From assembly GCA_024244705.1 (NCBI GenBank), contig JAAEOK010000077.1:105526-169525 (forward strand): a stretch of 64,000 bases of DNA, read 5' to 3'. The stretch is from Alphaproteobacteria bacterium. Lineage in GTDB: Bacteria; Pseudomonadota; Alphaproteobacteria; JAAEOK01. The notes under the pieces are model-generated. The model was not told where the DNA came from, made no database searches, and saw nothing but the letters and a program-made list of their open reading frames with translations. This document shows positions 37,827 through 46,515 of the stretch, piece after piece. Made by a program: the position numbers and the translations under genes. Within the stretch, counting starts at the first letter, position 1; every line of letters begins with the position of its first letter.

Positions 37827-38444
37827 ATGAGCCGAGCGATGACCTGGATTCGCACCATATCCCCTGACGAGGCCTCGGCGCGCCTGCGCAAGACCTACGA
37901 TCGCATCAAGGGTGCCGACGGCCATGTCGACAATATCATGACTGCCCACAGCCTCCGGCCGCACACGCTCGACGGCCATATGACGCTGTACAAATACGTC
38001 CTCCACCACGGCGGCAACACGCTGCCCAAGGTGCTGGTCGAAAGCATTGGCGTCTATGTCAGCCTGCTCAACGGCTGCGCCTACTGCGTCGAGCACCATT
38101 TCGCCGGCCTGACGCGCCTGTTGGAAGACGCCGGCCGGGCGGCGGCGGCCCGCGACGCGTTGGAGGCCGACAGGCCGGAATTGGCCTTCACCGGCCGCGA
38201 CCTGGCCGCCCTGCATTACGCGCGCTGCCTGACCGTGGCCCCGGCGACGATGGCCGAAAGCTCGATCGAGGATCTACGGTCGTCCGGCTTCGACGACGGC
38301 GAGATCTTGGAAATCAATCAGGTTGTCGCCTATTTCGCCTACGCCAACCGCACCGTGCTCGGCCTCGGCATCACCACCGACGGCGACACCCTCGGCCTGT
38401 CGCCACATGCGTCCGACGACCCCAACGATTGGAGCCACCGCTAG
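37827..38444 (+). CDS. AhpD/carboxymuconolactone decarboxylase-like peroxidase-related protein
   Basis: Alpha-helical protein of 205 residues with the AhpD-core redox motif CAYCVEHH (Cys-x2-Cys followed by His) in a YVSLLNGCAYCVEHHFAGL helix. The upstream Glu (VESIGVYVSLL) completes the relay seen in alkylhydroperoxidases. Proteins with this uncharacterised-peroxidase-related layout are common. It may reduce peroxides or act on a carboxymuconolactone-like substrate; context does not decide. A second ATG at 37839 is possible. Confidence 0.85.
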   Translation: MSRAMTWIRTISPDEASARLRKTYDRIKGADGHVDNIMTAHSLRPHTLDGHMTLYKYVLHHGGNTLPKVLVESIGVYVSLLNGCAYCVEHHFAGLTRLLEDAGRAAAARDALEADRPELAFTGRDLAALHYARCLTVAPATMAESSIEDLRSSGFDDGEILEINQVVAYFAYANRTVLGLGITTDGDTLGLSPHASDDPNDWSHR

Positions 38445-38469
38445 CCCTACCCGGCGGCAAGTCCTCCAC

Positions 38470-39777
38470 CTACACGTCGAGGGTGTGGTCGCGCTCCCAC
38501 TGGCTGAGGTGGCGGCTATAACGATCCCACTCGCCCATCTTCAGCTTGACGTAGCTGTCGATGTTGTCCGCACCCATGGTCTCGCGCAGCGTCTTGCTCT
38601 TGGCTGTCAACCGCAGTGCGTCGAGCAAGTTGAGCGGCAGTTTCTTCGCCCCCCGCGCCTTGTGGGCTTCGGTATACATGTTGATATCGAGGCGCTTGCC
38701 CGGATCGCGCTTGTTCTCGATCCCGTCGAGGCCGGTAGCCAGCAAACCGGCTTGCAGCAAATACGGATTGGCGGCGCCGTCCATGAGCCGGAACTCGAAC
38801 CGGCCGGGATCGGGAATGCGCACCATGTGGGTGCGGTTGTTGCCGCCGTAGGTCACCGTATTCGGCGACCAGGTCGCGCCCGAAAGCGTCACCGGGGCGT
38901 TGATCCGCTTGTAGCTGTTGACCGTCGGGTTGAAGATCGAACACAGCGCCTCGGTCGAGTTCAGCACGCCGCCGAGGAAGTGATAGGCCAGCTTCGACAG
39001 GCCCATCTCGTCCTTGCGATCGTGGAACAGGTTCTTCTTGCCGGGATTGTCCCAGATCGACGCATGGCAATGACAACCGTTGCCGGTCAGGTTGAGGAAC
39101 GGTTTGGGCATGAAGGTGGCGCGCAGGTCGTTCTTCTCGGCGATCGACTTGACCATGAACTTGAAGAAGGTATGCCGGTCGGCGGTCTTGAGCGCGTCAT
39201 CGTAATCCCAGTTCAGTTCGAACTGGCCGTTGGCGTCCTCGTGGTCGTTTTGGTAGGGCGACCACCCCATTTCGATCATTGAATCGCAGATTTCGGAGAT
39301 GACGTCGTAGCGGCGCATCAGCGCGGATTGGTCGTAACACGGCTTTTCCTGCGTGTCGTGCGGATCGGAGATGCGGTCGCCGGCGGGATCGATGAGGAAA
39401 TATTCCGCCTCGATCCCGGTCTTGAGGCGGTAGCCTTTCTTTGCCGCGCGCTCGAGCTGGCGCTTGAGCATGACGCGCGGCGAGGCCTCGACCTGAACAC
39501 CGTCCATGTAGAGATCGGCGGCCAGCCACCCGACCTCGGGCTTCCACGGCAACTGGATCAGGCTGTCGGGGTCGGGCACGCCGAACATGTCGGGATGGGC
39601 CGGCGTCATATCGAGCCAGGCCGCGAAACCGGCGAACCCGGCACCGGCCTTCTGCATGCCGGCGATCGCCCGCGCCGGCACCAGCTTGGCCCGCAGGACG
39701 CCGAACAAGTCGACGAAGCTGACGAGGAAATATTTGATCTTCTTGGTCTTTGCGACCTGTCCCAGATTAACTGCCAT
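38470..39777 (-). CDS. Glutamine-synthetase-family ligase of module A (GlnT/GmaS-like)
   Basis: ATP-dependent gamma-glutamyl ligase of 435 residues. The metal/ATP motifs are GIEAEYFLID, NDHEDANGQFELNW and RFEFRLMDGAANPYL, and the His-containing loop TGNGCHCHASIW matches GS. The canonical Glu-binding Asn-Gly-Ser-Gly is changed to Thr-Gly-Asn-Gly. The N-terminal loop that in GlnA carries the ammonium-site Asp50/Ser53 reads GFAGFAAW, with Ala in both places. It therefore probably uses an amine other than ammonia, or is a divergent GS. The start at 39777 is chosen because it fits the family; the frame is open 48 bases upstream. It is last in module A, about 120 bases downstream of the GltD-like fusion. 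Confidence 0.87.
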   Translation of the reverse strand: MAVNLGQVAKTKKIKYFLVSFVDLFGVLRAKLVPARAIAGMQKAGAGFAGFAAWLDMTPAHPDMFGVPDPDSLIQLPWKPEVGWLAADLYMDGVQVEASPRVMLKRQLERAAKKGYRLKTGIEAEYFLIDPAGDRISDPHDTQEKPCYDQSALMRRYDVISEICDSMIEMGWSPYQNDHEDANGQFELNWDYDDALKTADRHTFFKFMVKSIAEKNDLRATFMPKPFLNLTGNGCHCHASIWDNPGKKNLFHDRKDEMGLSKLAYHFLGGVLNSTEALCSIFNPTVNSYKRINAPVTLSGATWSPNTVTYGGNNRTHMVRIPDPGRFEFRLMDGAANPYLLQAGLLATGLDGIENKRDPGKRLDINMYTEAHKARGAKKLPLNLLDALRLTAKSKTLRETMGADNIDSYVKLKMGEWDRYSRHLSQWERDHTLDV

Positions 39778-39897
39778 GGTTGTCCCCCTGTGTCCTATGC
39801 GCCGCCATCGGTTGTCGGCGATCATTGTGACGCGGTCACCGACCCGTCGGCAACCGCGATATTGATCCGCGCGTGGGCGACCGCATCAGCGGCCCCG

Positions 39898-42429
39898 TCA
39901 ATGTTTGCCGACCAAAGGAATGCCGGTAGCGTCCGCGGTCGCCAAGGTGATCGCCCGCATGTCCTCGGGCTCTAGGTTGTGGACGTCGGTCTTACCGGTG
40001 CAGCGCGCCATCATCGACGCCTCGCCGCCACTGGCCTTGACAATGTTGGCCACCGCATCGACGCGGTCGGCATCGGAATAGTCGGCGGCAAATCGCAGGT
40101 CGTGATCGGCGGTGATTTCTCCGCCGACGCCAAGCCCGACGGGCACGCCGAGCACCACCGCATTGGCGCCGAGGGCAATGATCTTGGCCGCATCGGTGCC
40201 CGAGCGCACGCCGCCGAAATAGACGATCTCGAGTTCTTCCTCGCGGTTGAGTGCCCGAAGAACCCGGATCGCGTCGCGCAGGATGCGCAAATCGGGCGCG
40301 CTTCGGAGCTCGGGCCAGGAGCCGCAGAGGTCTCCGGTGCCGTCGAGCATCAGCAGATCGCACCCCGCCTCGAACGCGCGCGGAATTGCGACTTCGAGCG
40401 CACCCGGCGACGAAACCGCCAATCCCAAGAGTTGGTCCTCGCGTTGACGACAGCCGCCTACCGCGTCCCAATCATCCTCCGCATCGACGACTATGATGCC
40501 GTCGGCGTTTTCATCGGGGGTATCCGCGCCGGGACGGACGAGCTGAAGCCACGGCGACGCATCGCCCAACCGCGTCCGCCCGACATAGCCGCACTCGGCA
40601 ATGACGAGTCCGCGGGCGACATCGCGTCGAATCTCTTCCGGTGCCGCGTCGAACCCAGCGACGAAGAATGGATGGGCGAGCGGCAGCCGGCCGGCGAGGT
40701 CCGCCGACAGCCGGCACGCCTCGCGATAGGGATCGATCACCAAGCGCGACAGGTTTGCCGGCAGGAACACCAGGTCGTCGAGCGTCGCCGAGCGATCGGC
40801 GGGGAATGGGTTCTCCCGCGGCACCAGGCGGTGACGCAGCATGGCCCGGTTCTTGGCGACGTCGACCGGGTTGATTCGGGCCATCGAGAAGATGTCCTCG
40901 CGGTGGCGCACCGAATAGTCGGTCGACCCGGTTTCGGCGTCGCATCGGTAGCAGCGCGCCGCCTCGGCCTTGGCGACATCCAGCGGATAGGCGGATTCGA
41001 TCTCGGGAAAGGCTACCGGATTTTCTCCAAGGCCATGGAACGCCTGCTCCTGGCGCGGGAATCGCTCCCACATGATGTCCTGCGCAACCGGCACCCGCCG
41101 CGTCCGATAGGGCGTGCGGTAGGGCATCGGGTTTTCGACTTGGTCGAGGAAGGCCTTGATGTAGTAGGCGGCGCGCTGGCCATGGTTCATCGCCATGACG
41201 ATGGTCGAACCGCCGAACGCCCCGTCGCCGGCGGCGAAGACCTTGGGGTCGGCAGTACGCATGCCACCGAAGTCGGACTTGATGCGGTCGCCGGCCATCA
41301 TGCCGCGAGTGTCGAGATCGTCGCAGATCGCTTTCTGGCCGACCGCCGCGATGACCATGCCACAGGGGAGGTCGTGCTCGGTCCGGGGCACCTCGACCGG
41401 ACGGCGGCGGCCGTCCTCATCGGGCTCGCCCAAGGTCGTCTGGACGCAGCGCAAGGCGATTTCGTCGCCGTGGGGGACGATTTCGACCTGCTGGGTGTTG
41501 TAGACGAATTCGACGTCTTCCTTGATCGCGCCATCGAGCTCATCGCGGCGGGCCGGGATCTCGTCGGGACCGCGGCGGTAGATGACCTTGACCTCCTTGC
41601 AGCCCGGCAATCGCTTGGCGACGCGGCAGGCGTCCATGGCGACATCACCGCCACCGACGACCAACACCGTCTCCGGCAGGGTCGGGCGCTCGCCGCCGTT
41701 GACCCGGCGCAGGAAGCCGACGCCGTCGATGACCCGCGGATCGTCTTCGCCGGGGATGCTCATCGGCTTGCCCCACCAGGCACCGATGGTCATCAGCACC
41801 GCGTCGTGCCGTGCCTTCAGGTCGTCGAAGGTAACGTCGGTGCCGAAGGCGCAATTCAGATGGGTCTTTATGCCGGGGCAGCGGCCGAACAGCCGGTCGA
41901 GGTCTTCCTCGATCGTGCCCACCGGCAGGCGAAATGCGGGAATGCCCCACACCATCATGCCGCCGAGGCGGTCCGACATCTCGTAGACATGGACCTCGAA
42001 CCCGGCGACCGCCAGATCGTGCGCGGCGGTCAGACCGGCGGGGCCGCCGCCGACGATGCCAATGGTCTCCGGCCTGGTAACCGCCACCGCGGGCAGATGG
42101 TGATCCTTGCCGAGACGGTCCATGACCGTGCGCTTGAGATTGCGAATCGCCACCGGCCCGTCGCTGTCGACGCGACGGCAAGCCGGCTCGCAGGGCGCAT
42201 CGCAGACCCGCCCGCAGATCGAGCTGAACGGGTTGGTCGCGGTGATCGCCTCGAACGCCTGCTCCCAATTCTCTTCCCAGATATAAGCGATATAGGACGG
42301 CGCGTCGGTGCCCACCGGGCAGGCGACCTGGCATGGCGCCGGGACATAGTGGACGTCGCGGGTATCGTCCTCGTAATCCGGCGGCGCGTCGGGTACGGCG
42401 ATGCGGTTGATGTCATAGACCTCGGCCAT
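39898..42429 (-). CDS. GltD-like NAD(P)H flavoprotein fused to degenerate glutamate-synthase barrel
   Basis: Protein of 843 residues in two halves. Residues 1-540 are GltD/PreT-like: a ferredoxin-like Cys region (PCQVACPVG, CGRVCDAPCEPAC), an FAD site GIVGGGPAGLTAAHDLA, an NAD(P) site VLVVGGGDVAMDACRVAKR, and a second Cys pair ARCYRCDAE. The last ~300 residues resemble the C-terminal FMN-barrel part of GlxD-type synthases: EIVYFGGVRSGTDAAKIIAL and, at the very end, TGKTDVHNLEPEDMRAITLA, matching CGKTNVHSLEPEDLAALTME of the 49.3 kb gene. The Cys motif for the 3Fe-4S cluster is missing here. It may be a reductase/scaffold subunit. One base separates it from the preceding gene. Confidence 0.88.
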   Translation of the reverse strand: MAEVYDINRIAVPDAPPDYEDDTRDVHYVPAPCQVACPVGTDAPSYIAYIWEENWEQAFEAITATNPFSSICGRVCDAPCEPACRRVDSDGPVAIRNLKRTVMDRLGKDHHLPAVAVTRPETIGIVGGGPAGLTAAHDLAVAGFEVHVYEMSDRLGGMMVWGIPAFRLPVGTIEEDLDRLFGRCPGIKTHLNCAFGTDVTFDDLKARHDAVLMTIGAWWGKPMSIPGEDDPRVIDGVGFLRRVNGGERPTLPETVLVVGGGDVAMDACRVAKRLPGCKEVKVIYRRGPDEIPARRDELDGAIKEDVEFVYNTQQVEIVPHGDEIALRCVQTTLGEPDEDGRRRPVEVPRTEHDLPCGMVIAAVGQKAICDDLDTRGMMAGDRIKSDFGGMRTADPKVFAAGDGAFGGSTIVMAMNHGQRAAYYIKAFLDQVENPMPYRTPYRTRRVPVAQDIMWERFPRQEQAFHGLGENPVAFPEIESAYPLDVAKAEAARCYRCDAETGSTDYSVRHREDIFSMARINPVDVAKNRAMLRHRLVPRENPFPADRSATLDDLVFLPANLSRLVIDPYREACRLSADLAGRLPLAHPFFVAGFDAAPEEIRRDVARGLVIAECGYVGRTRLGDASPWLQLVRPGADTPDENADGIIVVDAEDDWDAVGGCRQREDQLLGLAVSSPGALEVAIPRAFEAGCDLLMLDGTGDLCGSWPELRSAPDLRILRDAIRVLRALNREEELEIVYFGGVRSGTDAAKIIALGANAVVLGVPVGLGVGGEITADHDLRFAADYSDADRVDAVANIVKASGGEASMMARCTGKTDVHNLEPEDMRAITLATADATGIPLVGKH

Positions 42430-42430
42430 G

Positions 42431-44395
42431 TCACACCGCCTCCATGCGGATTTCGAGGTCTTCGTCGTGGTCGCGGTGCTCGGGCTCGTAAGGCAGGCCG
42501 GTGATGGCGGCGGCCTCCGGCGTCAAGGCGACGAGGTCGTCGCGCGACAACTGGCTCACGTCATCGTGGCCGAGCGCGCGGGTGATCGTCGCGACCTGGA
42601 ACCGCACCGCTTCGAGAAAGCGGTGAATATTCTCGGCCTCGACCGGGACGTTGTAGCGCTTCTCGTGTTCCGGATCCTGGGTCGCGATGCCGGTGACGCA
42701 CTGGCCGACATGGCACTGCATGCAGGCGATGCAACCGCCGGCGATGATGATCGAGGTGCCCATGGCGAAGGCGTCGGCGCCGAGACAGAGCGCCTTGACG
42801 CCGTCGATGCCGTCGCGAATACCGCCCATCAGCACGATCTCGACCTTGTCGCGGCTGCCGATTTCGGCCAGCGCCTCTTCGGCCTCGATAATCGCCGCCA
42901 GCGTCGGGATCCCGACATATTCCAGGACCTCGGCGCTGCCCGCGCCGGTCGAGCCCTGCATGCCGTCGAGTTCGATGAAGTCGAAGCCGTCCTTGGCCGC
43001 GATCTTGATGTCGTCGCGGACGCGGCCGGCACCCATCTTGACACTGACCGGGAGTCGGTAGCCGGTCGCCTCGCGGAATTCCTCGACCTTGATGACCAGG
43101 TCGTCGGCGCCGAGAATGTCGGGATGGCGCGACGGCGAGCGCAAGTCGATGCCATGGGGAATGCCGCGGATACGCGCCAACTCCTTGGTCACTTTCTTGG
43201 CCATCAGCTGGCCGCCGAAGCCGGGCTTGGCACCCTGCGAGATATAAATTTCGAGGCCGTTGGCCCGCTTCATGTCATGGATGTTCCAGCCCAACCGGCC
43301 ACCGAGGCATTGAAAGATCAGCTGCTCGGCGGCATCGCGCTGGGCGTTGCTCATGCCGCCCTCGCCGGTATTCTCGGCGATCCCGGAGAGCGTCGAAGCC
43401 ATGCCGATAGCGCTCTTGGTCGACGCGCTGAGCGCGCCGTAGCTCATCGGCGCGATCATCACCGGCATCGTCAGCCGCAGCGGCGTGGCCCCGTTCAGGC
43501 CGCCGATCTCGGTCGCCATCGCGACCTTTGACACGACGTCGGGATCGTTCCCGGCTTGAGACAGGTCCTTGCGGAAGGCGAGATCGGAGAGGTGCGGCAA
43601 CGGCCGGGCGCCGCCATAGCCGCGGATCCGGTAGCGGCCGATCTGGGCCTTGATGTGGACGTCCTCCTGCACTTTGCGGTTCCAATAGTCGGACTTGCCG
43701 GAAAACGTGAAGAAAGGGATCGGCCGCATCTGGCGCTCGCTGGTCGGATAGCGCAGGCGCTTGCCGGCGTTGACGATTTTCTGGAACGTCCCGGTGACGG
43801 AGATCTCGTAGCGGTCGAGGAATTCCCGGATGCTATCGAGTTCGTCGGCCGGCAGATCGGTGAGTTCGGCGTCGGAGCCCAGCGACTGCACCCGCCCGGC
43901 GACATAGATATCGCCTGCGGTCATGTCTTCGCCGACCCGCTCGCCGGAATCGCCGAGGATGATGATGCGGCCGCCATACATCATGTAACCGGCCATGAAA
44001 TTCGCATTGCCGGCGCAGCACAGGGTGCCTTCTTTCATCACCTGGCCGGCCCGTGAGCCCATATTGCCCTTGATGACGACCTCGGCGCCGCGGATGGCGA
44101 CGCCGGCGATGGCGCTGGCGTTGCCGCCGACGACGATGGAGCCGCGGTACATGTTGTCGGCTAGCCCCCAGCCGACATTGTTGTCGACGATGAAGCGCGG
44201 CCCGTCGGTCAGGCCGGCGCAGAAATAGCCCGCCGAGCCGCGGATGTGGACGGTGACATCGGACGTCAGCCCGACCCCCAGATGGTGGCGCGCATCCGGG
44301 TTGATGAGCTCGATGTCCTCGCCCTTTTCGCCGTAGTCCCGAATCAGTTCATTGGCGTCGCGGACGGGGAGCTGCGCTAAGTCGATCGTGACCAT
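42431..44395 (-). CDS. GXGXG domain fused to FMN-dependent glutamate synthase domain (module A)
   Basis: Protein of 654 residues uniting two parts that are separate subunits in module B. The N-terminal ~215 residues are the GXGXG beta-helix of glutamate synthase (GVGLTSDVTVHIRGSAGYF, VIKGNMGSRAG). The C-terminal ~430 are the FMN-binding synthase barrel (PMSYGALSASTKSAIGMAST, GTGEGGMSNAQRD-type region, ELDGMQGSTGAGS, LMGGIRDGID). The iron-sulfur Cys motif CIACMQCHVGQC is intact (C-x5-C-x4-C plus an extra Cys). It lacks the amidotransferase domain, which the upstream gene supplies with a 19-base overlap. A four-protein GOGAT-like complex is inferred. Confidence 0.9.
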   Translation of the reverse strand: MVTIDLAQLPVRDANELIRDYGEKGEDIELINPDARHHLGVGLTSDVTVHIRGSAGYFCAGLTDGPRFIVDNNVGWGLADNMYRGSIVVGGNASAIAGVAIRGAEVVIKGNMGSRAGQVMKEGTLCCAGNANFMAGYMMYGGRIIILGDSGERVGEDMTAGDIYVAGRVQSLGSDAELTDLPADELDSIREFLDRYEISVTGTFQKIVNAGKRLRYPTSERQMRPIPFFTFSGKSDYWNRKVQEDVHIKAQIGRYRIRGYGGARPLPHLSDLAFRKDLSQAGNDPDVVSKVAMATEIGGLNGATPLRLTMPVMIAPMSYGALSASTKSAIGMASTLSGIAENTGEGGMSNAQRDAAEQLIFQCLGGRLGWNIHDMKRANGLEIYISQGAKPGFGGQLMAKKVTKELARIRGIPHGIDLRSPSRHPDILGADDLVIKVEEFREATGYRLPVSVKMGAGRVRDDIKIAAKDGFDFIELDGMQGSTGAGSAEVLEYVGIPTLAAIIEAEEALAEIGSRDKVEIVLMGGIRDGIDGVKALCLGADAFAMGTSIIIAGGCIACMQCHVGQCVTGIATQDPEHEKRYNVPVEAENIHRFLEAVRFQVATITRALGHDDVSQLSRDDLVALTPEAAAITGLPYEPEHRDHDEDLEIRMEAV

Positions 44396-45288
44396 GTATT
44401 GTAGGTTCCTGGCGGGGGCTCGGTGGTATCCAAAGCCTGTCCCGGGAACAGGCGATTGAGCGACACCTCCTCGGAGGCGATGGCGATCAGGCCATCGGTC
44501 TCGTACATCACCATCGGTTTGGCCGCCAGATGGTCCTTCGCGTAGCCGATTTCGTCCTTGGTGGACACCAGGAAGGAAAAGGTTCCGTCGAGGTCGTCGA
44601 TCGACGTCTTGAGCGCGTCCCTAAGCGTAAACCCGTGCGACAGCTTGTCGGCCAGATAGACGGCGATCAGCTCGCTGTCGTTGTCGGTGTTGAACTCGAA
44701 GCCGCGGCGCTGGAGCCGGCGGCGCATCTTCCAATAGTTCGTGATCTGGCCGTTGTGGACGATCGCGATATCGCCGAACCCGGTGGCCCAAAACGGATGG
44801 GCGGCTTCCGGCTTGACGTCCGATTCGGTCGCCAGGCGGACATGGCCGAGGCCGTGGCTGCCCTCGAACTGATGCACGTGATAGGTCTCGTCGACGTCAT
44901 GGGCGCCGCCGATATCCTTGATCACATCGAGACTGTTGCCGATCGAAAACACCTTCGCCGCATGCTCCATGACATAGGCGAACTTCTGCAAATCGCCGAT
45001 GAACTTGACGATCGCCCGGTAGTTGGTGCCGACGATTTCGTCCTCGACGATCTCGGCCTGCTGCTCGGCGAGCGCGACCCGGATGCGCTCGACCGCGCGC
45101 GCGGCTTCGTCGCCGCTGCCGATAAAGAAACGCAGCCGCAGCTTATCGGGCTCGGCCGGGCCATAAAGCGCGAAACCGGTCGAATCCGGCCCGCGATGCT
45201 GGCACCCGTCGAGCATGTCGATCAGCGCTTTGCCGGCATGTTGCTCGGCGCCGACGTGCTTGTACATAATTCCGGCGATTCCGCACAT
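44377..45288 (-). CDS. Class II glutamine amidotransferase subunit (module A; GlxB/MgsA-like)
   Basis: Ntn-hydrolase glutaminase subunit of 303 residues. It begins MCGIAGIM, so Cys2 becomes the catalytic nucleophile after Met removal. QHRGPDSTGF, VRLATESDV, VHNGQITNYW and NTDNDSELIAVY complete the class II signature. It feeds ammonia or an amine to the synthase encoded next. Relatives are GlxB/MgsA and the N-terminal domain of GltB. A promoter-like pair and a palindrome lie upstream. It is the first gene of the module A structural operon and overlaps the next gene by 19 bases. Confidence 0.9.
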   Translation of the reverse strand: MCGIAGIMYKHVGAEQHAGKALIDMLDGCQHRGPDSTGFALYGPAEPDKLRLRFFIGSGDEAARAVERIRVALAEQQAEIVEDEIVGTNYRAIVKFIGDLQKFAYVMEHAAKVFSIGNSLDVIKDIGGAHDVDETYHVHQFEGSHGLGHVRLATESDVKPEAAHPFWATGFGDIAIVHNGQITNYWKMRRRLQRRGFEFNTDNDSELIAVYLADKLSHGFTLRDALKTSIDDLDGTFSFLVSTKDEIGYAKDHLAAKPMVMYETDGLIAIASEEVSLNRLFPGQALDTTEPPPGTYNTWSRST

Positions 45289-45325
45289 TGGCTGTGGTTC
45301 CTACTGCCGTCCTGATGGGGGCCGG

Positions 45326-45354
45326 AGTTTACCGGACGGCCGAAGCCTTGGCAA
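45326..45354 (-). promoter_or_regulatory. Candidate promoter of module A structural operon
   Basis: On the minus strand a -35 TTGCCA (45349-45354) and a -10 TAAACT (45326-45331) are separated by exactly 17 bases, about 40 bases before the amidotransferase ATG. Both hexamers are imperfect. Confidence 0.4.
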
Positions 45355-45372
45355 TCGATCGAAGGAAAGATT

Positions 45373-45389
45373 TTTTCCGATTAGGAAAA
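45373..45389. promoter_or_regulatory. TTTTCC-N5-GGAAAA palindrome, candidate operator
   Basis: Perfect six-base arms TTTTCC and GGAAAA flank GATTA, between the XRE-cupin regulator stop and the amidotransferase promoter. It is centred about 60 bases upstream of the probable transcription start, a position typical of activator sites. The adjacent regulator is the natural candidate to bind it; this is inference. Confidence 0.45.
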
Positions 45390-45409
45390 GATGTGGCGGT
45401 CTGGCAGCC

Positions 45410-46042
45410 CTACCCCTTGCGCGGATAGGCGATGACCGAGAGGAAGCGGATCGGCAGCTTCTCCAACTCTTCCGGGCCGTGCGGGGCGTCGGCGTCGAAG
45501 AACAGCGAATCCCCCGGCCGCAGGCGGTACATCTGGCCGCCGTGGCGGTACCCGATATGGCCTTCAAGCATGTAGATGAACTCGGTTCCCTCGTGCTGAA
45601 ACACCGGGAACACGTCCGATTCCTCGGTCAGCGTGATGAGGTAGGGCTCGACCGCGACTTCGGTGCCCACGGTATGGCCGAGCAATTGGTACTGATGGCC
45701 GGCGCGGGTCCCGCGGCGCTCGATCTTGAGGCCTTCGCCGGCGCGGACGAAGGTCGCCGCGCGCCCTTCCTCGAACTTACGGAAGAAGGCGGTGACGGGC
45801 ACGTGGAGCGCCTCGGACAGGGACTGCAGCGTGGCCAGCGACGGCGAGGTGAGGCCGTTCTCGATCTTCGACAGCATGCCCGGCGACACCCCCGACAGGC
45901 GCGCCAACTCGACCACCGTCATATCGAGGTTTCTGCGGAAATCGCGAACCTCGCGACCGATGGCAGCCTCGAGGCGGCGTTCGGTCGAGGTCTCGGTCGC
46001 GTGGGGATCCTGATACGCGGCCTTGCCCGTCTTCTTTTTCAC
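45410..46042 (-). CDS. XRE-family regulator with C-terminal cupin domain
   Basis: Transcription factor of 210 residues. The XRE helix-turn-helix (about 22-80) contains VRDFRRNLDMTVVELARLSG and MLSKIENGLTSPSLATL. The cupin sensor domain follows at about 130-205, with HEGTEFIYMLEGHIGYRHGG and LRPGDSLFFDADAPHG. This combination (PuuR/SutR-like) often controls polyamine, amine or amino acid catabolism and binds a small-molecule ligand in the cupin. GTG 46042 is chosen because GGGGAGG lies seven bases upstream; longer frames lack a site. It lies directly upstream of module A. Confidence 0.9.
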   Translation of the reverse strand: MKKKTGKAAYQDPHATETSTERRLEAAIGREVRDFRRNLDMTVVELARLSGVSPGMLSKIENGLTSPSLATLQSLSEALHVPVTAFFRKFEEGRAATFVRAGEGLKIERRGTRAGHQYQLLGHTVGTEVAVEPYLITLTEESDVFPVFQHEGTEFIYMLEGHIGYRHGGQMYRLRPGDSLFFDADAPHGPEELEKLPIRFLSVIAYPRKG

Positions 46043-46151
46043 CCCTGCCTCCCCGCCCGGAACCTCTTCGCGCGCCGGCCCCGGGTACGTTTGCGGCCTT
46101 GCCCGATGGGCCATCCTCAACCATAGCGACACCGCGGGGTCCCGCCAAGCG

Positions 46152-46185
46152 CACAAAAGAAGGGCTCCGGCTGTAGCCGGAGCCC
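46152..46185 (-). terminator. Rho-independent terminator after Amt operon
   Basis: On the minus strand an 11-base GC-rich stem GGGCTCCGGCT / AGCCGGAGCCC (46162-46185, two-base loop) is followed by TTCTTTTG. It lies about 65 bases downstream of the small membrane-protein gene, so it should end the amt transcript before the regulator gene. Confidence 0.75.
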
Positions 46186-46248
46186 CGCTCTCTAGCCTCA
46201 CACCCCTCCCGCGTGGGGCATTCGTTTTACCGCATCCACCGTTACACG

Positions 46249-46488
46249 TTAGGCGGGCGGTGATCTACCGTCGTCAATGGCTTTTTGAACCGTTTCGGTA
46301 TCTCCGTATTTCTCGATTTCCGCTTCGAATTCGCGGTTCTCGAACGGAATCTGCCAGATATGCCACGCCAGCCACAGCACGACGCCGAGGATGACCCAGA
46401 AGAATTCCGTCCCCTGGAAGGGATAGAGCGGGCCGATGGTCGCGAGATCCACTGCCCAAGTATCGATACCGGTTGTCGACATTCTCAT
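46249..46488 (-). CDS. Small single-span membrane protein encoded with Amt
   Basis: Protein of 79 residues with one membrane segment (about 27-46, FFWVILGVVLWLAWHIWQIP, Trp-rich) and a charged cytoplasmic tail (ENREFEAEIEKYGDTETVQK). GGAG is seven bases before the ATG at 46488. It starts 27 bases after the Amt stop and ends before a strong terminator, so the pair forms a two-gene transcript. The role is unknown; accessory or regulatory subunit of the transporter is a reasonable guess. Confidence 0.75.
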   Translation of the reverse strand: MRMSTTGIDTWAVDLATIGPLYPFQGTEFFWVILGVVLWLAWHIWQIPFENREFEAEIEKYGDTETVQKAIDDGRSPPA

Positions 46489-46515
46489 TTTCGATCTCCT
46501 TTTCTAGCGGTTCGA

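Noticed and set aside
39979..42504. 841-residue plus-strand open frame opposite the GltD-like fusion
   Set aside because: It is a shadow of the real minus-strand gene caused by GC-rich third codon positions; it has no family motifs and the opposite frame is well supported.
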